DNA of 26,641 bases from an uncultured Bacilli bacterium. Its GTDB lineage: Bacteria > Bacillota_I > Bacilli_A > RF39 > UBA660. The translations under genes were made by a program, and so were the position numbers. The notes under the pieces were generated by a model that made no database searches, was not told the origin of the DNA, and saw only the letters and a program-made list of their open reading frames with translations. The DNA lies in assembly GCA_910585915.1 (NCBI GenBank), contig CAJUGF010000017.1:1-26641 (forward strand), given 5' to 3'. Shown piece after piece: positions 14,007 through 21,741 of this stretch; positions within the stretch are counted from its first letter, which is position 1; every line of letters begins with the position of its first letter.

Positions 14007-14863
14007 ATATTATTTTTAACTATTTTTCCTAACTCATTATATTTACCATTATATGAATGATCGGCTCCCTTAATAACTTGGATATTACAATCATTAATAT
14101 TATTACTTAAATATCCTTTTACAATATCAATAGATTGAGTTAAAACACATTCATCGACATCTCCAAATATTACTAATATAGGAATATCTAAACCATTAAG
14201 GACATCACTTTTTCCATTTATACCATCTGCATATCTAATAAAATCATTATCCCCACCAGGTAGAAAATCATTATAATATGTTCCTGCAGCTATTTTTCCA
14301 TTAGCCATAACAGAAAAATCAATTAATTCGTTTTCTTTGTTCTCATTTACTAATCGAGTCGATTCTTCCTTTGCAATTTTATATTCTTTTTCACTTAAAA
14401 ACTTTTTACCTTCTGATGGAATATCACAAGGAGCAAGTAATACTATTTTCTTAATACTCTTATCTTTTTTTTGATTGTAATAATATAATACTTTATTGCA
14501 ACCATAACTATGTCCTTCAAGTATTATTTCATTATATCCTTTTTCCTTTACCCAATTAACTATACCTTCAATATCTAATATGCAGTCTTTAAATCTTTCT
14601 AAACTTCCACCAATAATTGTATAATCGTTTCCCTTAAGTAACTCTGTAATAAAATCTCTACCTCTATTATTAAAAGTTAAAAAAGCATAACCTTTACTTG
14701 TATAGGACTCTGCTAATACATCTATAAATCTATTTTCATAGAAATTTCCATTTAATCCATGAACATGTATAACAACTTTTTTAGTATCCTCACTTGGAGT
14801 ATATAAAATACCTGGTTGTTCTATTTCATCAATAGAATTAATTCTTACTAATTTTTCTCTCAT
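14003..14863 (-). CDS. Alpha/beta hydrolase
   Basis: 286 residues, cytoplasmic. 'VVIHVHGLNGNFYENR' is the oxyanion-hole HG motif, 'IILEGHSYGCNKVLYY' is the nucleophile elbow with Ser119, 'ILVIFGDVDECV' carries the acid and 'VIKGADHSYNGK' the catalytic His. The overall order suits the serine-hydrolase/DUF1749-like branch. Substrate unknown: esterase, lipase or peptidase activity are all possible. The Shine-Dalgarno AAGGAGGAAA lies just upstream, 18 bases after the SDR stop codon. The next gene, a pyroglutamyl-peptidase-like protein, overlaps its end. A small-molecule or peptide modification pathway carried as cargo is a reasonable inference. Confidence 0.85.
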   Translation of the reverse strand: MREKLVRINSIDEIEQPGILYTPSEDTKKVVIHVHGLNGNFYENRFIDVLAESYTSKGYAFLTFNNRGRDFITELLKGNDYTIIGGSLERFKDCILDIEGIVNWVKEKGYNEIILEGHSYGCNKVLYYYNQKKDKSIKKIVLLAPCDIPSEGKKFLSEKEYKIAKEESTRLVNENKENELIDFSVMANGKIAAGTYYNDFLPGGDNDFIRYADGINGKSDVLNGLDIPILVIFGDVDECVLTQSIDIVKGYLSNNINDCNIQVIKGADHSYNGKYNELGKIVKNNI

Positions 14864-14881
14864 AATTTTCCTCCTTAATTT

Positions 14882-15634
14882 TTAAACTAATAAGATACCG
14901 CCATTTACATTTATATTTTCACCATTTATGTAATCTGCTTCTTTACTTAATAAGAACAGAACTAGATTTGCAGTATCCTCACATTCTCCTAATCTCTTAC
15001 TTGGATTTTTAGATGCAGTTTCTTTTATCTCTTCATCAGTATAACTTTGTTTTGCTAATGATGTTAATGTTAAAGATGGACTTACAGTATTAACTCTTAT
15101 ATTATATTTGGCTAATTCTAAAGCACTAACTTTAGTTAACATTATAGTAGCAGCTTCAGCAGTGCAATAAGCCAATGAATCTAGCATAGGTCTTTCTCCT
15201 AATCTTGAAGCAATATTTACAACTCTTGGATAATCAGATTTTTTAAATAATGGAATTGCATATTTAGTACACATCCATCTAGCAACTAAATTGACATCTA
15301 ATTCTTTTCTAAATTCTTCTGGTGTTAAATCTTCAAAAGATAAAATTTTATCATAGGCAGCATTATTTACTAAATAATCTAATTTTCCAAATCTTTCATC
15401 AATTTTTTTGAACATTAATTTTACTTCTTCTTCATTCGATATATCAGCCTTTATTAATAATATTTTATCATCATATTCTTTAAACAATTTCATTGTTTCT
15501 TTTGCATGTTCTTCATTATGGGCATAATTAATAACAACAAATGCTCCTTCTTCTAATAATTGTTTTGCCATTTGTTGTCCCATACCTGAAGTTGACCCTG
15601 TAATAAGAGCAACTTTATTTTCAAATCTTTTCAT
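14882..15634 (-). CDS. Short-chain dehydrogenase/reductase with altered active site
   Basis: 250 residues from the ATG at 15634; a TTG six codons upstream is disfavoured because AAAGGA (about 15643-15648) is the ribosome site. 'VALITGSTSGMGQQMA' is the Rossmann nucleotide loop (TGxxxGxG), 'LDYLVNNAAYDK' the NNA motif, Asn115 in 'DVNLVARWM', Ser143 in 'VVNIASRLG' and Tyr156 in 'LAYCTAEAA'. The catalytic YxxxK motif reads YCTAE: the Lys is Glu160 (codon GAA at 15155-15157, one base from AAA). Lys lowers the tyrosine pKa in classical SDRs, so activity may be lost or changed. A promoter with an extended -10 (TGCTAAAAT) lies upstream. First gene of the cargo operon. Confidence 0.88.
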   Translation of the reverse strand: MKRFENKVALITGSTSGMGQQMAKQLLEEGAFVVINYAHNEEHAKETMKLFKEYDDKILLIKADISNEEEVKLMFKKIDERFGKLDYLVNNAAYDKILSFEDLTPEEFRKELDVNLVARWMCTKYAIPLFKKSDYPRVVNIASRLGERPMLDSLAYCTAEAATIMLTKVSALELAKYNIRVNTVSPSLTLTSLAKQSYTDEEIKETASKNPSKRLGECEDTANLVLFLLSKEADYINGENINVNGGILLV

Positions 15635-15727
15635 TTCACCATTTCCTTTCAAAATTTTTCTTTCACTTATATTTTAGCATAAATAATCTGTTTAATCACT
15701 CTCTAGAAGAAAAAAAGAAAATTATTT

Positions 15728-17074
15728 TTATCTTTCAAAATCATCTTTATCTTTAGAATTGTTTTGAATAATTTCAATATCATTGTCATCAAGTATATCG
15801 TCATCATATAAATCATTAATAAAGTCATCATATTTATTAGAAGAGAAGAATTTATTTTGTAAAAATTCTATAAACTTTTTCCATAACTCTTTAAAATAAT
15901 CAACTATTTTTTGTAATTCTGATACTTTATCTTCTAACTCATCAATAGTTTCATTTGCATCATCTAAATCATATTCTAATTCTTCAATTCTATCATCACG
16001 ATTTTTTATCTTCTTTTTCAAGTTTCTAACTTCATTAGAATGTTCTCTTAAATCATCTTCATATTTTTTTAAGACTATATTTATATCATTTGCCTCTCTT
16101 AAATTAGAAGTAGTATCATTAGTTTGTTCTATATATTTTTTAATCTTATTTATATTTTCGTTAGAAATAGTAAAGTTATTTTTATTAGTGATAGTAGGTT
16201 TCAAATTATTAATAATATCATTAATCTCATTAGATTTATTTTGTAATTCATCAGTTTTACTATTTAATTCTTTAAGTTGTTTTTTATATTTTTCTTGTTC
16301 TCGTTTGAACTTTTTATATTCATTCATATTTGCAACATTAATATCAACATTTCTGCCTTCTTCTTTTGCTTTAAGAGTATAGTTTAAATGATAAATTCTA
16401 TTGAATGAATTAATACAATATTCTCTCATTTTGTCTTGAATATTCACTAAACTTATTTTATTAAATACATCAGATTTACCAACTTGTTTTTCCATACCAT
16501 TTTTCATTCCATCTTTAAAAGGAACTCCAACAATATGTAAATGTGGACTAGATTCATCAAAATGAATGGTGGCATTTGCTATTTTAAAGTTAGGTACAAC
16601 TTCTTCCAAATCTACTATTTGTTCTTTAAAAACTTCTGTCATTTTTTGCTTAAATTTATCATCTTTATCAGCCCAAAAGTCCATATCTCCAAGTTCAATA
16701 ATAATCTCACAAGCAAGATCTCTTTTGTTATCATTTGAGATATGATTAAAATAATTTTCTATCTTTCTATCATTTCTAGTTTGCTTTTCGTTATATCTAA
16801 TTCTTGCTTCTTCAAACAAATCTAGATACAAATTTTTAGTATCTTCTACAACAGAAGAGGTACCTTTAATCGTACAAATTAATTCTTTATCATCATCATA
16901 TTTTCGTAAATTATGTTTATCAACTTTTGATAATTGTTGATGATTTTGTATTGCATTATTAGATAGAGAAGTAGTTCCAGTTTCAGTATTTTTTACACTT
17001 CTTCTTGCTTTTTTTGATTTATTTTTATCATTACTTAAATGTAATGAATAAGATAATTCTTCTTTATCGTTCAT
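15728..17074 (-). CDS. MobV-family relaxase (Mob/Pre plasmid recombination protein)
   Basis: 448 residues. Motif I appears as 'KVDKHNLRKYDDDKELI', matching the KHNER region of MobM, where the His is the DNA-attacking residue (His54 here). Motif III is 'NATIHFDESSPHLHIVGVPF' (HxDExxPHLH, His171, Glu174, His178, His180), the metal site of the family. Residues about 250-410 are a long charged coiled coil, and the C-terminus is very acidic. MobV proteins nick oriT and lead single-strand transfer of mobilisable plasmids and elements, borrowing the mating channel of another element. No coupling protein or type IV secretion genes are present here. Shine-Dalgarno AAAGGGGGA; a hairpin stands directly upstream. 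Confidence 0.92.
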   Translation of the reverse strand: MNDKEELSYSLHLSNDKNKSKKARRSVKNTETGTTSLSNNAIQNHQQLSKVDKHNLRKYDDDKELICTIKGTSSVVEDTKNLYLDLFEEARIRYNEKQTRNDRKIENYFNHISNDNKRDLACEIIIELGDMDFWADKDDKFKQKMTEVFKEQIVDLEEVVPNFKIANATIHFDESSPHLHIVGVPFKDGMKNGMEKQVGKSDVFNKISLVNIQDKMREYCINSFNRIYHLNYTLKAKEEGRNVDINVANMNEYKKFKREQEKYKKQLKELNSKTDELQNKSNEINDIINNLKPTITNKNNFTISNENINKIKKYIEQTNDTTSNLREANDINIVLKKYEDDLREHSNEVRNLKKKIKNRDDRIEELEYDLDDANETIDELEDKVSELQKIVDYFKELWKKFIEFLQNKFFSSNKYDDFINDLYDDDILDDNDIEIIQNNSKDKDDFER

Positions 17075-17104
17075 ATTTTATATTCCCCCTTTGTAAACAA
17101 GAGT

Positions 17105-17122
17105 CCTACTATTTATAGTAGG
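17105..17122 (-). promoter_or_regulatory. Hairpin just upstream of the relaxase gene
   Basis: CCTACTAT and ATAGTAGG form a perfect 8-base stem with a 2-base loop. On the minus strand it contains a TATAAA -10-like box and is followed by ACTCTTGTTTACAAAGGGGG, running into the ribosome site. The flank CTTGTTTACAAA recalls the GTGTGTTTACTAAA beside the oriT candidate. It may be a second MobV binding site or autoregulatory operator: MobM of pMV158 binds at its own promoter. Confidence 0.4.
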
Positions 17123-17214
17123 GTTATTTTGGTTTGCCTAAACCTTAGAATCCACCTGTCTTATTTCGTAATAACGCTAAACTTCGTAAAGCATTAAAAC
17201 TACACAAGACTTCT

Positions 17215-17247
17215 GATAAAATAGTAAGCACTGCTTATTATTTTATC
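17215..17247. other. Long palindrome between recombinase and relaxase
   Basis: Two 16-base arms match at 15 of 16 positions (left arm GATAAAATAGTAAGCA) around a single central base. It sits in the 320-base gap 17075-17395, between two minus-strand genes. Possible roles: terminator of the recombinase transcript, a single-strand replication origin, or a protein-binding palindrome. The rest of the gap also holds small hairpins (17325-17345, TTGAAAC/GTTTCAA) but no gene. Confidence 0.55.
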
Positions 17248-17395
17248 TATGAAAATTATTCTAGTAATTGCAAACTATCGTAAGCAATTCTTTCATAATT
17301 TTATTTAACAAACTTTTCCCACTTTCATTGAAACATTGTTTCAACAAAACGTGTTCGTTTGTTATAACTTTTAATTTAAAAGTTAACAAAAAATT

Positions 17396-19297
17396 TTATT
17401 CTTCCTTATCTAATTTAGATTTTATTTCTTCAAATTCTTTTTCAATTTGTTCCCTCTTTTTTCTTGTTTCTTCATCTAATTCATATTCAGTTGAATCAAC
17501 AACTGGTGGTAGATATTCAAACACATCTTCTTCATTTTCTAGTATTGATTTATCTCCATCTTTTACATAAATAACACCAAGCTTTAACTTATCAATTTTA
17601 TCCATTTTCTTATAATCTTCTAGTGGAAATATTCTAACAATTCTTCTTTCATCATAGTAATTGAAGAACATTACTTTATCTTGATAATAATAAGTTGCTT
17701 CATAATAACCAACATTATAAAATTCTCTTAATCTAAAAATATGCTCACTTACTTTATCAAAAGGAAGATATTCACTAAATCTTAATTTCGTAACAACATT
17801 ACCAATTAAGGCATAATCTTTTTTATCTAAATATCCAGCATCATATAATTCATTACAAGTATTACACATATTCTTTCTAAATAAAATTTCGTCAACTTTG
17901 CACTTATGATTTGAACTTTCTTTTAATTTGATTTCATCAATATACCTCATTACCAAATCTTGTTTTTCTTCTCTTGTAAGTTCGCTCCAAGATAGATTAT
18001 TTTCTTGATATTCTTTTGGGTATAGCAATTTATTAATATAATCAATATCTCTTTTAATCAAAATATCATCTGGTGTTAAACTTAAATCTTCACAAACTTG
18101 ACATTCCTTTAATCTGCTTTCAAGTTCAGTAATTGTTGTTTCAACAATTTTTCTTTCTTCATCATATTCTTCTAACTTAAATGTACCATTCACATATGCT
18201 TTTTTAATTCTATCTAGTTTTTGATTTTGATTTGATATTTCTTTTTGTATATCTTCTTTTGGATTTTCTATTTTCGTTTTAATCATAGGTAGTAGTGTTT
18301 GATTCACAACACTATCATATTCGTTAATATCATCTATAAAATGTTCAATTTCTTTTTCAATTTCAGTTTCTTTGATAGTTAATTTACAATCATTACAATA
18401 GTAGTAATAGTAAGAGTTTCCATTCTTTTTAGTTGTTGCTTTACCACCAAGTATTCTTCCACATTTAGGGCAACATAATTTTTGCAAGAAGATATATGTT
18501 AAAGTTCTCTTATAACTTCTTGAATTTTTCTTTTGTTGTACTTGGCAAGATTCCCATAATTCTTTTGATACGATTGGCTCAACAACATCACTATAATAAA
18601 CTGGATTTTTTGTTCTTTTACCATGAACAAAATCCCCTTTATAAATTTCATTTTCAAGTATTCTCATAATTGTTGAATCATACCAATTTGTTTTACCTAA
18701 TACTTCTTCTTTATTAAATAGATTGGCAATTGTTTGATAAGAATTACCCTCATAGTATAAATTAAATACTCTTACAATAGTATCTTTGGTTGCTAAATCT
18801 GGCACTAAAATTTTACCCTCTCTTTTATAACCAAATGGACTCTTGTGGGGAATGTGTCCAACTTTTATTGCACCTGCTAAACCTATTTTTGTTCTCTCAC
18901 TTGTTCTTTCTATTTCGTTTTGTGAAACTGTAGTTAAAAGTCTAGCAACCATTTTACCATTTGCATTAGTAGTATTAATATCATCATTTGCACAATCAAG
19001 ATAAGCATTATTTTCATCTAAAAATTTCATAATATGTTCCATATCATAAACACTTCTAGTTAATCTATCTAGTTTTAAAACAACTATTGTATTACATTTC
19101 TTATCTCTAATATCTTGTAATAGTTCTTCAAAGGCTGGTCTATGATTTCCAGTTTTTGCACTTATTCCAGCATCTTTATAGATTTTATAAATCTCATAAC
19201 CTTTGTACTCACACATTGCTCTTAATCTTTTTTCTTGTTCTGGTAAACTAAATCCCTCTCTGGCTTGATCTTCTGTACTTACTCTTACGGAACACAT
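17396..19297 (-). CDS. Large serine recombinase at an element boundary
   Basis: 633 residues from the ATG at 19297; the frame stays open to 19396, but that extra part belongs to foreign sequence. 'SVRVSTEDQAREGFSLPEQ' holds the catalytic serine, with 'VVLKLDRLTRSVYDM' the conserved arginine helix, then a recombinase domain ('SPFGYKREGKILVPD') and a zinc ribbon (CCPKCG ... YCNDC), followed by a coiled coil and a long C-terminus. Enzymes of this kind (TnpX, TndX, phage integrases) integrate and excise elements. No ribosome site precedes either ATG, and the usual first beta strand before RVS is shortened. The gene thus seems to be cut at its 5' end by integration; excision would restore a proper start. 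Confidence 0.88.
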   Translation of the reverse strand: MCSVRVSTEDQAREGFSLPEQEKRLRAMCEYKGYEIYKIYKDAGISAKTGNHRPAFEELLQDIRDKKCNTIVVLKLDRLTRSVYDMEHIMKFLDENNAYLDCANDDINTTNANGKMVARLLTTVSQNEIERTSERTKIGLAGAIKVGHIPHKSPFGYKREGKILVPDLATKDTIVRVFNLYYEGNSYQTIANLFNKEEVLGKTNWYDSTIMRILENEIYKGDFVHGKRTKNPVYYSDVVEPIVSKELWESCQVQQKKNSRSYKRTLTYIFLQKLCCPKCGRILGGKATTKKNGNSYYYYYCNDCKLTIKETEIEKEIEHFIDDINEYDSVVNQTLLPMIKTKIENPKEDIQKEISNQNQKLDRIKKAYVNGTFKLEEYDEERKIVETTITELESRLKECQVCEDLSLTPDDILIKRDIDYINKLLYPKEYQENNLSWSELTREEKQDLVMRYIDEIKLKESSNHKCKVDEILFRKNMCNTCNELYDAGYLDKKDYALIGNVVTKLRFSEYLPFDKVSEHIFRLREFYNVGYYEATYYYQDKVMFFNYYDERRIVRIFPLEDYKKMDKIDKLKLGVIYVKDGDKSILENEEDVFEYLPPVVDSTEYELDEETRKKREQIEKEFEEIKSKLDKEE

Positions 19298-19435
19298 ATA
19301 CCGTATTATTTTAAAACTCTGGATATCATCAATTTTGATTACAAAGTAAATACCAATATCACTATTGGTACTCAAGCAGAACAAGAAAAAGTCCATATTG
19401 ATAAATTAGATATAACTTTATCATTAGGGCTTTAA
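19298..19435 (+). pseudogene. C-terminal remnant of a disrupted gene
   Basis: A + strand frame of about 45 residues reads 'YYFKTLDIINFDYKVNTN', then '...QAEQEKVHIDKLDITLSL', and stops at 19433-19435, 40 bases before a strong terminator. It has no start and continues into the recombinase gene on the opposite strand. This is the tail of a gene into which, or beside which, the recombinase-bearing element inserted. The N-terminal half is not seen in the window. The family is not recognised. Confidence 0.5.
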
Positions 19436-19475
19436 AATAGCATAGTTCAAATTAAAATAAATAATTGTTGAATAT

Positions 19476-19506
19476 AAAACTACTAGTCATTTTTGCTAGT
19501 AGTTTT
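19476..19506. terminator. Bidirectional terminator
   Basis: AAAACTACTAG (19476-19486) and CTAGTAGTTTT (19496-19506), an 11-base perfect stem with a 9-base loop and A/T-rich flanks on both sides. It serves the + strand remnant and overlaps the stop codon of the minus-strand gene. Confidence 0.85.
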
Positions 19507-20061
19507 AAAATTCGGTTCTTATTTCAAAAATTACTATTTCCTCATTATAAATACCAACTGGACAATCATAAATAGCAAATTCTACTATGACATCTAATAA
19601 ATCGTGGTCAATAATGTATCCATAAATCAAATCAAAACTAGGAATTGAATTTAAACACTTATCAAATATATTTGTTGAATAGTTAAAATCAGGATACTTT
19701 TCGGCCATTTTTCCAGTAAAATTTGGATTCGTTGATCCAATAAACCAAACGTCATTATTTTTGCTAATCATAATGTCGCCAATTAATACAAAATTGGACA
19801 CATAATTATAAGAGCTGACATTGATAGAAAATAAATTAAACTTTTCAATTTCCTTTAAAACATCATTTTTTAATACTTTGAAATTATTATCTTTACACCC
19901 GACTATTTCTTTACTTCTGACAGCATAAAATTTTGCGGGATACTTTTCTAAAAACTTTGATACTTCTTCTTGTTGACCTCTATAAAATATTTTTTCTGGA
20001 AAAGAATTTAATTTTTTTGTTTTATAGTTTCAACACTTTCAATTTTATTTCTAATTTTCAT
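19505..20061 (-). pseudogene. Unknown gene with a -1 frameshift at an A7 run
   Basis: The minus-strand frame starts at ATG 20061, reads 'MKIRNKIESVETIKQKN' and stops. Re-reading one base at a run of seven A (20012-20018 on the + strand) opens a continuous frame of about 170 further residues down to 19505 ('FPEKIFYRGQQEEVSKFL', 'FYAVRSKEIVGCKDNN', 'NFVLIGDIMISKNNDVWF'). So a protein of about 185 residues is split by one base. Either an A was lost or gained, or the phase A-AAA-AAT acts as a slippery site. It begins 4 bases after the nucleotidyltransferase gene, clearly the same operon. The family is not recognised; the ribosome-ready part, if any, is only the last 98 residues. Confidence 0.6.
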
Positions 20062-20064
20062 ATA

Positions 20065-20661
20065 TTACCACTCAACAATATTCAAATTACTAAATCTTTC
20101 TTTCCAACTTGATACTTTCTTATCATATAATTCTTTAGAATTTCCATTATGTTTTATAGGTCTAATCGTTCTACTATAAATATCACTTAGCCCATATGGT
20201 GCATAAATTTTAATATTACCATTTATCTTTGTAATTCCTATAGCATGTACAGTGGCTATCCATTTACTCATAGCATCTTCTGAATTTTTATACTGCTCAA
20301 CATTTTCGCCCTGATCATGTTCCATTTTCCATAAATGCATTCTTGCTTCATTTGAAACATCAACTTCATAATTAAAACCATTTGATTTAACATATTCATT
20401 AATAATATTATAATATTCTAAATCTTTTTCTACACTTAAATCAGAATTATTATAATAAATAACATCTATATCTTTAATCCCAAAATTCAATTCTTTTCCA
20501 TCATAATAATTCCAAATTGTTTGAAAAACTGAACCAGCTGCAATATAAAAATTTGGTAATTTCAATTCAGTTATATAGTCTAAAACCGCCATCAAATCTT
20601 TATTTTTTTCTAGTATCGAAATAAATGTTTCATATTGTTCACTTAAAGTTTTATAATTCAT
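20065..20661 (-). CDS. Nucleotidyltransferase-family protein (NTP_transf_6/DUF925)
   Basis: 198 residues, the usual length of this family. 'NFYIAAGSVFQTIWNYYDG' carries the G-S motif, 'FGIKDIDVIYYNNSDLS' the paired metal-binding aspartates (DID), 'YEVDVSNEARMHLW' a further acidic strand, and 'SKWIATVHAIGITKINGNI' plus 'YAPYGLSDIYSRTIRP' the conserved C-terminal half. It belongs to the polymerase-beta-like nucleotidyltransferase superfamily, but DUF925 proteins have no settled substrate. Shine-Dalgarno TTGGAGGAA. The promoter has a TATAAT on the minus strand about 35 bases upstream. The second gene of the unit is frameshifted. Confidence 0.85.
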   Translation of the reverse strand: MNYKTLSEQYETFISILEKNKDLMAVLDYITELKLPNFYIAAGSVFQTIWNYYDGKELNFGIKDIDVIYYNNSDLSVEKDLEYYNIINEYVKSNGFNYEVDVSNEARMHLWKMEHDQGENVEQYKNSEDAMSKWIATVHAIGITKINGNIKIYAPYGLSDIYSRTIRPIKHNGNSKELYDKKVSSWKERFSNLNIVEW

Positions 20662-20870
20662 TATATTCCTCCAATTTTTTTATTTATTACTGGTACAATT
20701 ATATCCTAAAATGTAATTTTTTCATATATCTTGGTTATAAAAAAATAAATATGTTAGTATCTATATTTGTTAAAGTATAATTATTTATTTTTAAATTACT
20801 TTTATTTATAGTCTTTTTCAAAGATTAAATACAACATTTTTCCCGAAAAATATCAGACATTTAATCCTTA

Positions 20871-20924
20871 TTGACTATAGAAATTTGCGTGATACAATAT
20901 AGTAGAATATGAAATAATTGTATC
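20871..20924 (+). promoter_or_regulatory. Promoter with overlapping inverted repeat
   Basis: TTGACT (20871-20876), a 16-base spacer and TACAAT (20893-20898). An exact inverted repeat, GATACAAT (20891-20898) and ATTGTATC (20917-20924), covers the -10 box and the start point. It looks like an operator for a repressor, or forms a 5' hairpin in the transcript. It drives either a short RNA ending at the next hairpin or the leader of the recombinase operon. Confidence 0.55.
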
Positions 20925-20929
20925 TAATG

Positions 20930-20960
20930 GTGCTACTTTTATTGTAAGTAGTGCTTTTTT
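20930..20960 (+). terminator. Early terminator or attenuator
   Basis: GTGCTAC (20930-20936) pairs with GTAGTGC (20948-20954), including two G-U pairs, followed by TTTTTT. It lies only about 50 bases after the predicted start, so most transcripts would be about 55 bases long. Confidence 0.5.
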
Positions 20961-21305
20961 CATATTCAAATATCTACATCTTCATCAGTAATTTTCTTCA
21001 AAACTATGGCCGTACTTATGGCTATAAAATATTCAAAACTTCTAAAAATTATGGCCGAAATTTTAGAAAAATTACATTAAAAAAGTGTGTACGAGTGTTA
21101 AACACATTTTGGAAAGTCTTTATTTATAAGGGTTTTAGAAAAGAGTAAAGTTAACGATTGTATAACAAATCTTTCAAATGTAAACACTAGTATTTTTTAT
21201 AATACCTTATGAAATAAGGGAAAACTAGCCACTGGCTAGTTCTTTGTAAACAGGTTTATCCTGCTTTTATTTTGTTTTGATTATTTTAGAAAAAATGATA
21301 TTTCT
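20961..21305. other. Gene-free leader with hairpins
   Basis: No convincing gene. A 65-codon + strand frame (20951-21148) lacks a ribosome site and looks accidental. Two partly repeated blocks containing ATGGCC (about 21005 and 21050) are seen, the second inside a hairpin with arms TTCTAAAA/TTTTAGAA. Two adjacent perfect hairpins follow: CCTTAT/ATAAGG (21205-21219) and AACTAGCC/GGCTAGTT (21223-21241, then CTTTG). Confidence 0.5.
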
Positions 21306-21377
21306 ATGGCTATAGTTTTGGTCATAAATATGACTATTATTTTTCCAATTTTTATAATTTTGATAGCTATTGTTTAG
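21306..21377 (+). CDS. Possible 23-residue hydrophobic peptide
   Basis: A short frame beginning MAIVLVINMTIIFPIF, wholly hydrophobic except one Asn. It could encode a membrane peptide, but the ribosome site is poor and AT-rich DNA gives such frames by chance. Listed because it lies in the structured leader of the second recombinase. Confidence 0.2.
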   Translation: MAIVLVINMTIIFPIFIILIAIV

Positions 21378-21427
21378 TTACCTTTTTTTGTTTGTAGGGC
21401 TGTAAAATCAAGATAAGCGCGTTATAA

Positions 21428-21451
21428 TTTCTTTAAGATATTTTAAAGAAA
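21428..21451. other. Hairpin upstream of the second recombinase operon
   Basis: TTTCTTTAA (21428-21436) and TTAAAGAAA (21443-21451), a perfect 9-base stem with a 6-base loop, flanked by AAGCGCGTTATAA and GTTGGTGCGTAAC. It lies 55 bases before the small-protein gene. It may be a recombination or protein-binding site. Confidence 0.4.
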
Positions 21452-21506
21452 GTTGGTGCGTAACTATGATATGAATTGTTTAAGAATTTAAAGGGGGTAA
21501 TAATTT

Positions 21507-21692
21507 ATGCAGGAAAGAAGTGATAAAAGATTAGACTATTTAAAAACTTATGTAGCAGAAATTGCTATGCTAGAATTTATCAAAGATAATAACTTAATTG
21601 ATAATAACGAATATAAAAAAATCAAAAATAAAATTGAAAACGAATATGCAAAATACAATAAATTAAACAATTCAAAATATAGTTTTGCATGA
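21507..21692 (+). CDS. Small charged protein upstream of the recombinase
   Basis: 61 residues: 'LDYLKTYVAEIAMLEFIKD' then 'NNLIDNNEYKKIKNKIENEY'. The pattern of a helix followed by a short L-I-x-x-x-E-Y-x-x-I helix resembles the small SHOCT-like proteins often found just before serine recombinases in Bacillota elements. Strong Shine-Dalgarno AAAGGGGGTAA. The stop codon is 50 bases before the recombinase ATG, so they are co-transcribed. A role in steering integration versus excision is possible but unproven. Confidence 0.75.
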   Translation: MQERSDKRLDYLKTYVAEIAMLEFIKDNNLIDNNEYKKIKNKIENEYAKYNKLNNSKYSFA

Positions 21693-21741
21693 ATAAAATA
21701 ATTGAAATATGCTATTATTCAACAATTATGGAAAGGAATAA

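Noticed and set aside
20951..21148. 65-codon + strand frame.
   Set aside because: Starts inside a terminator T run, with no ribosome site and a basic, aromatic random-looking composition.
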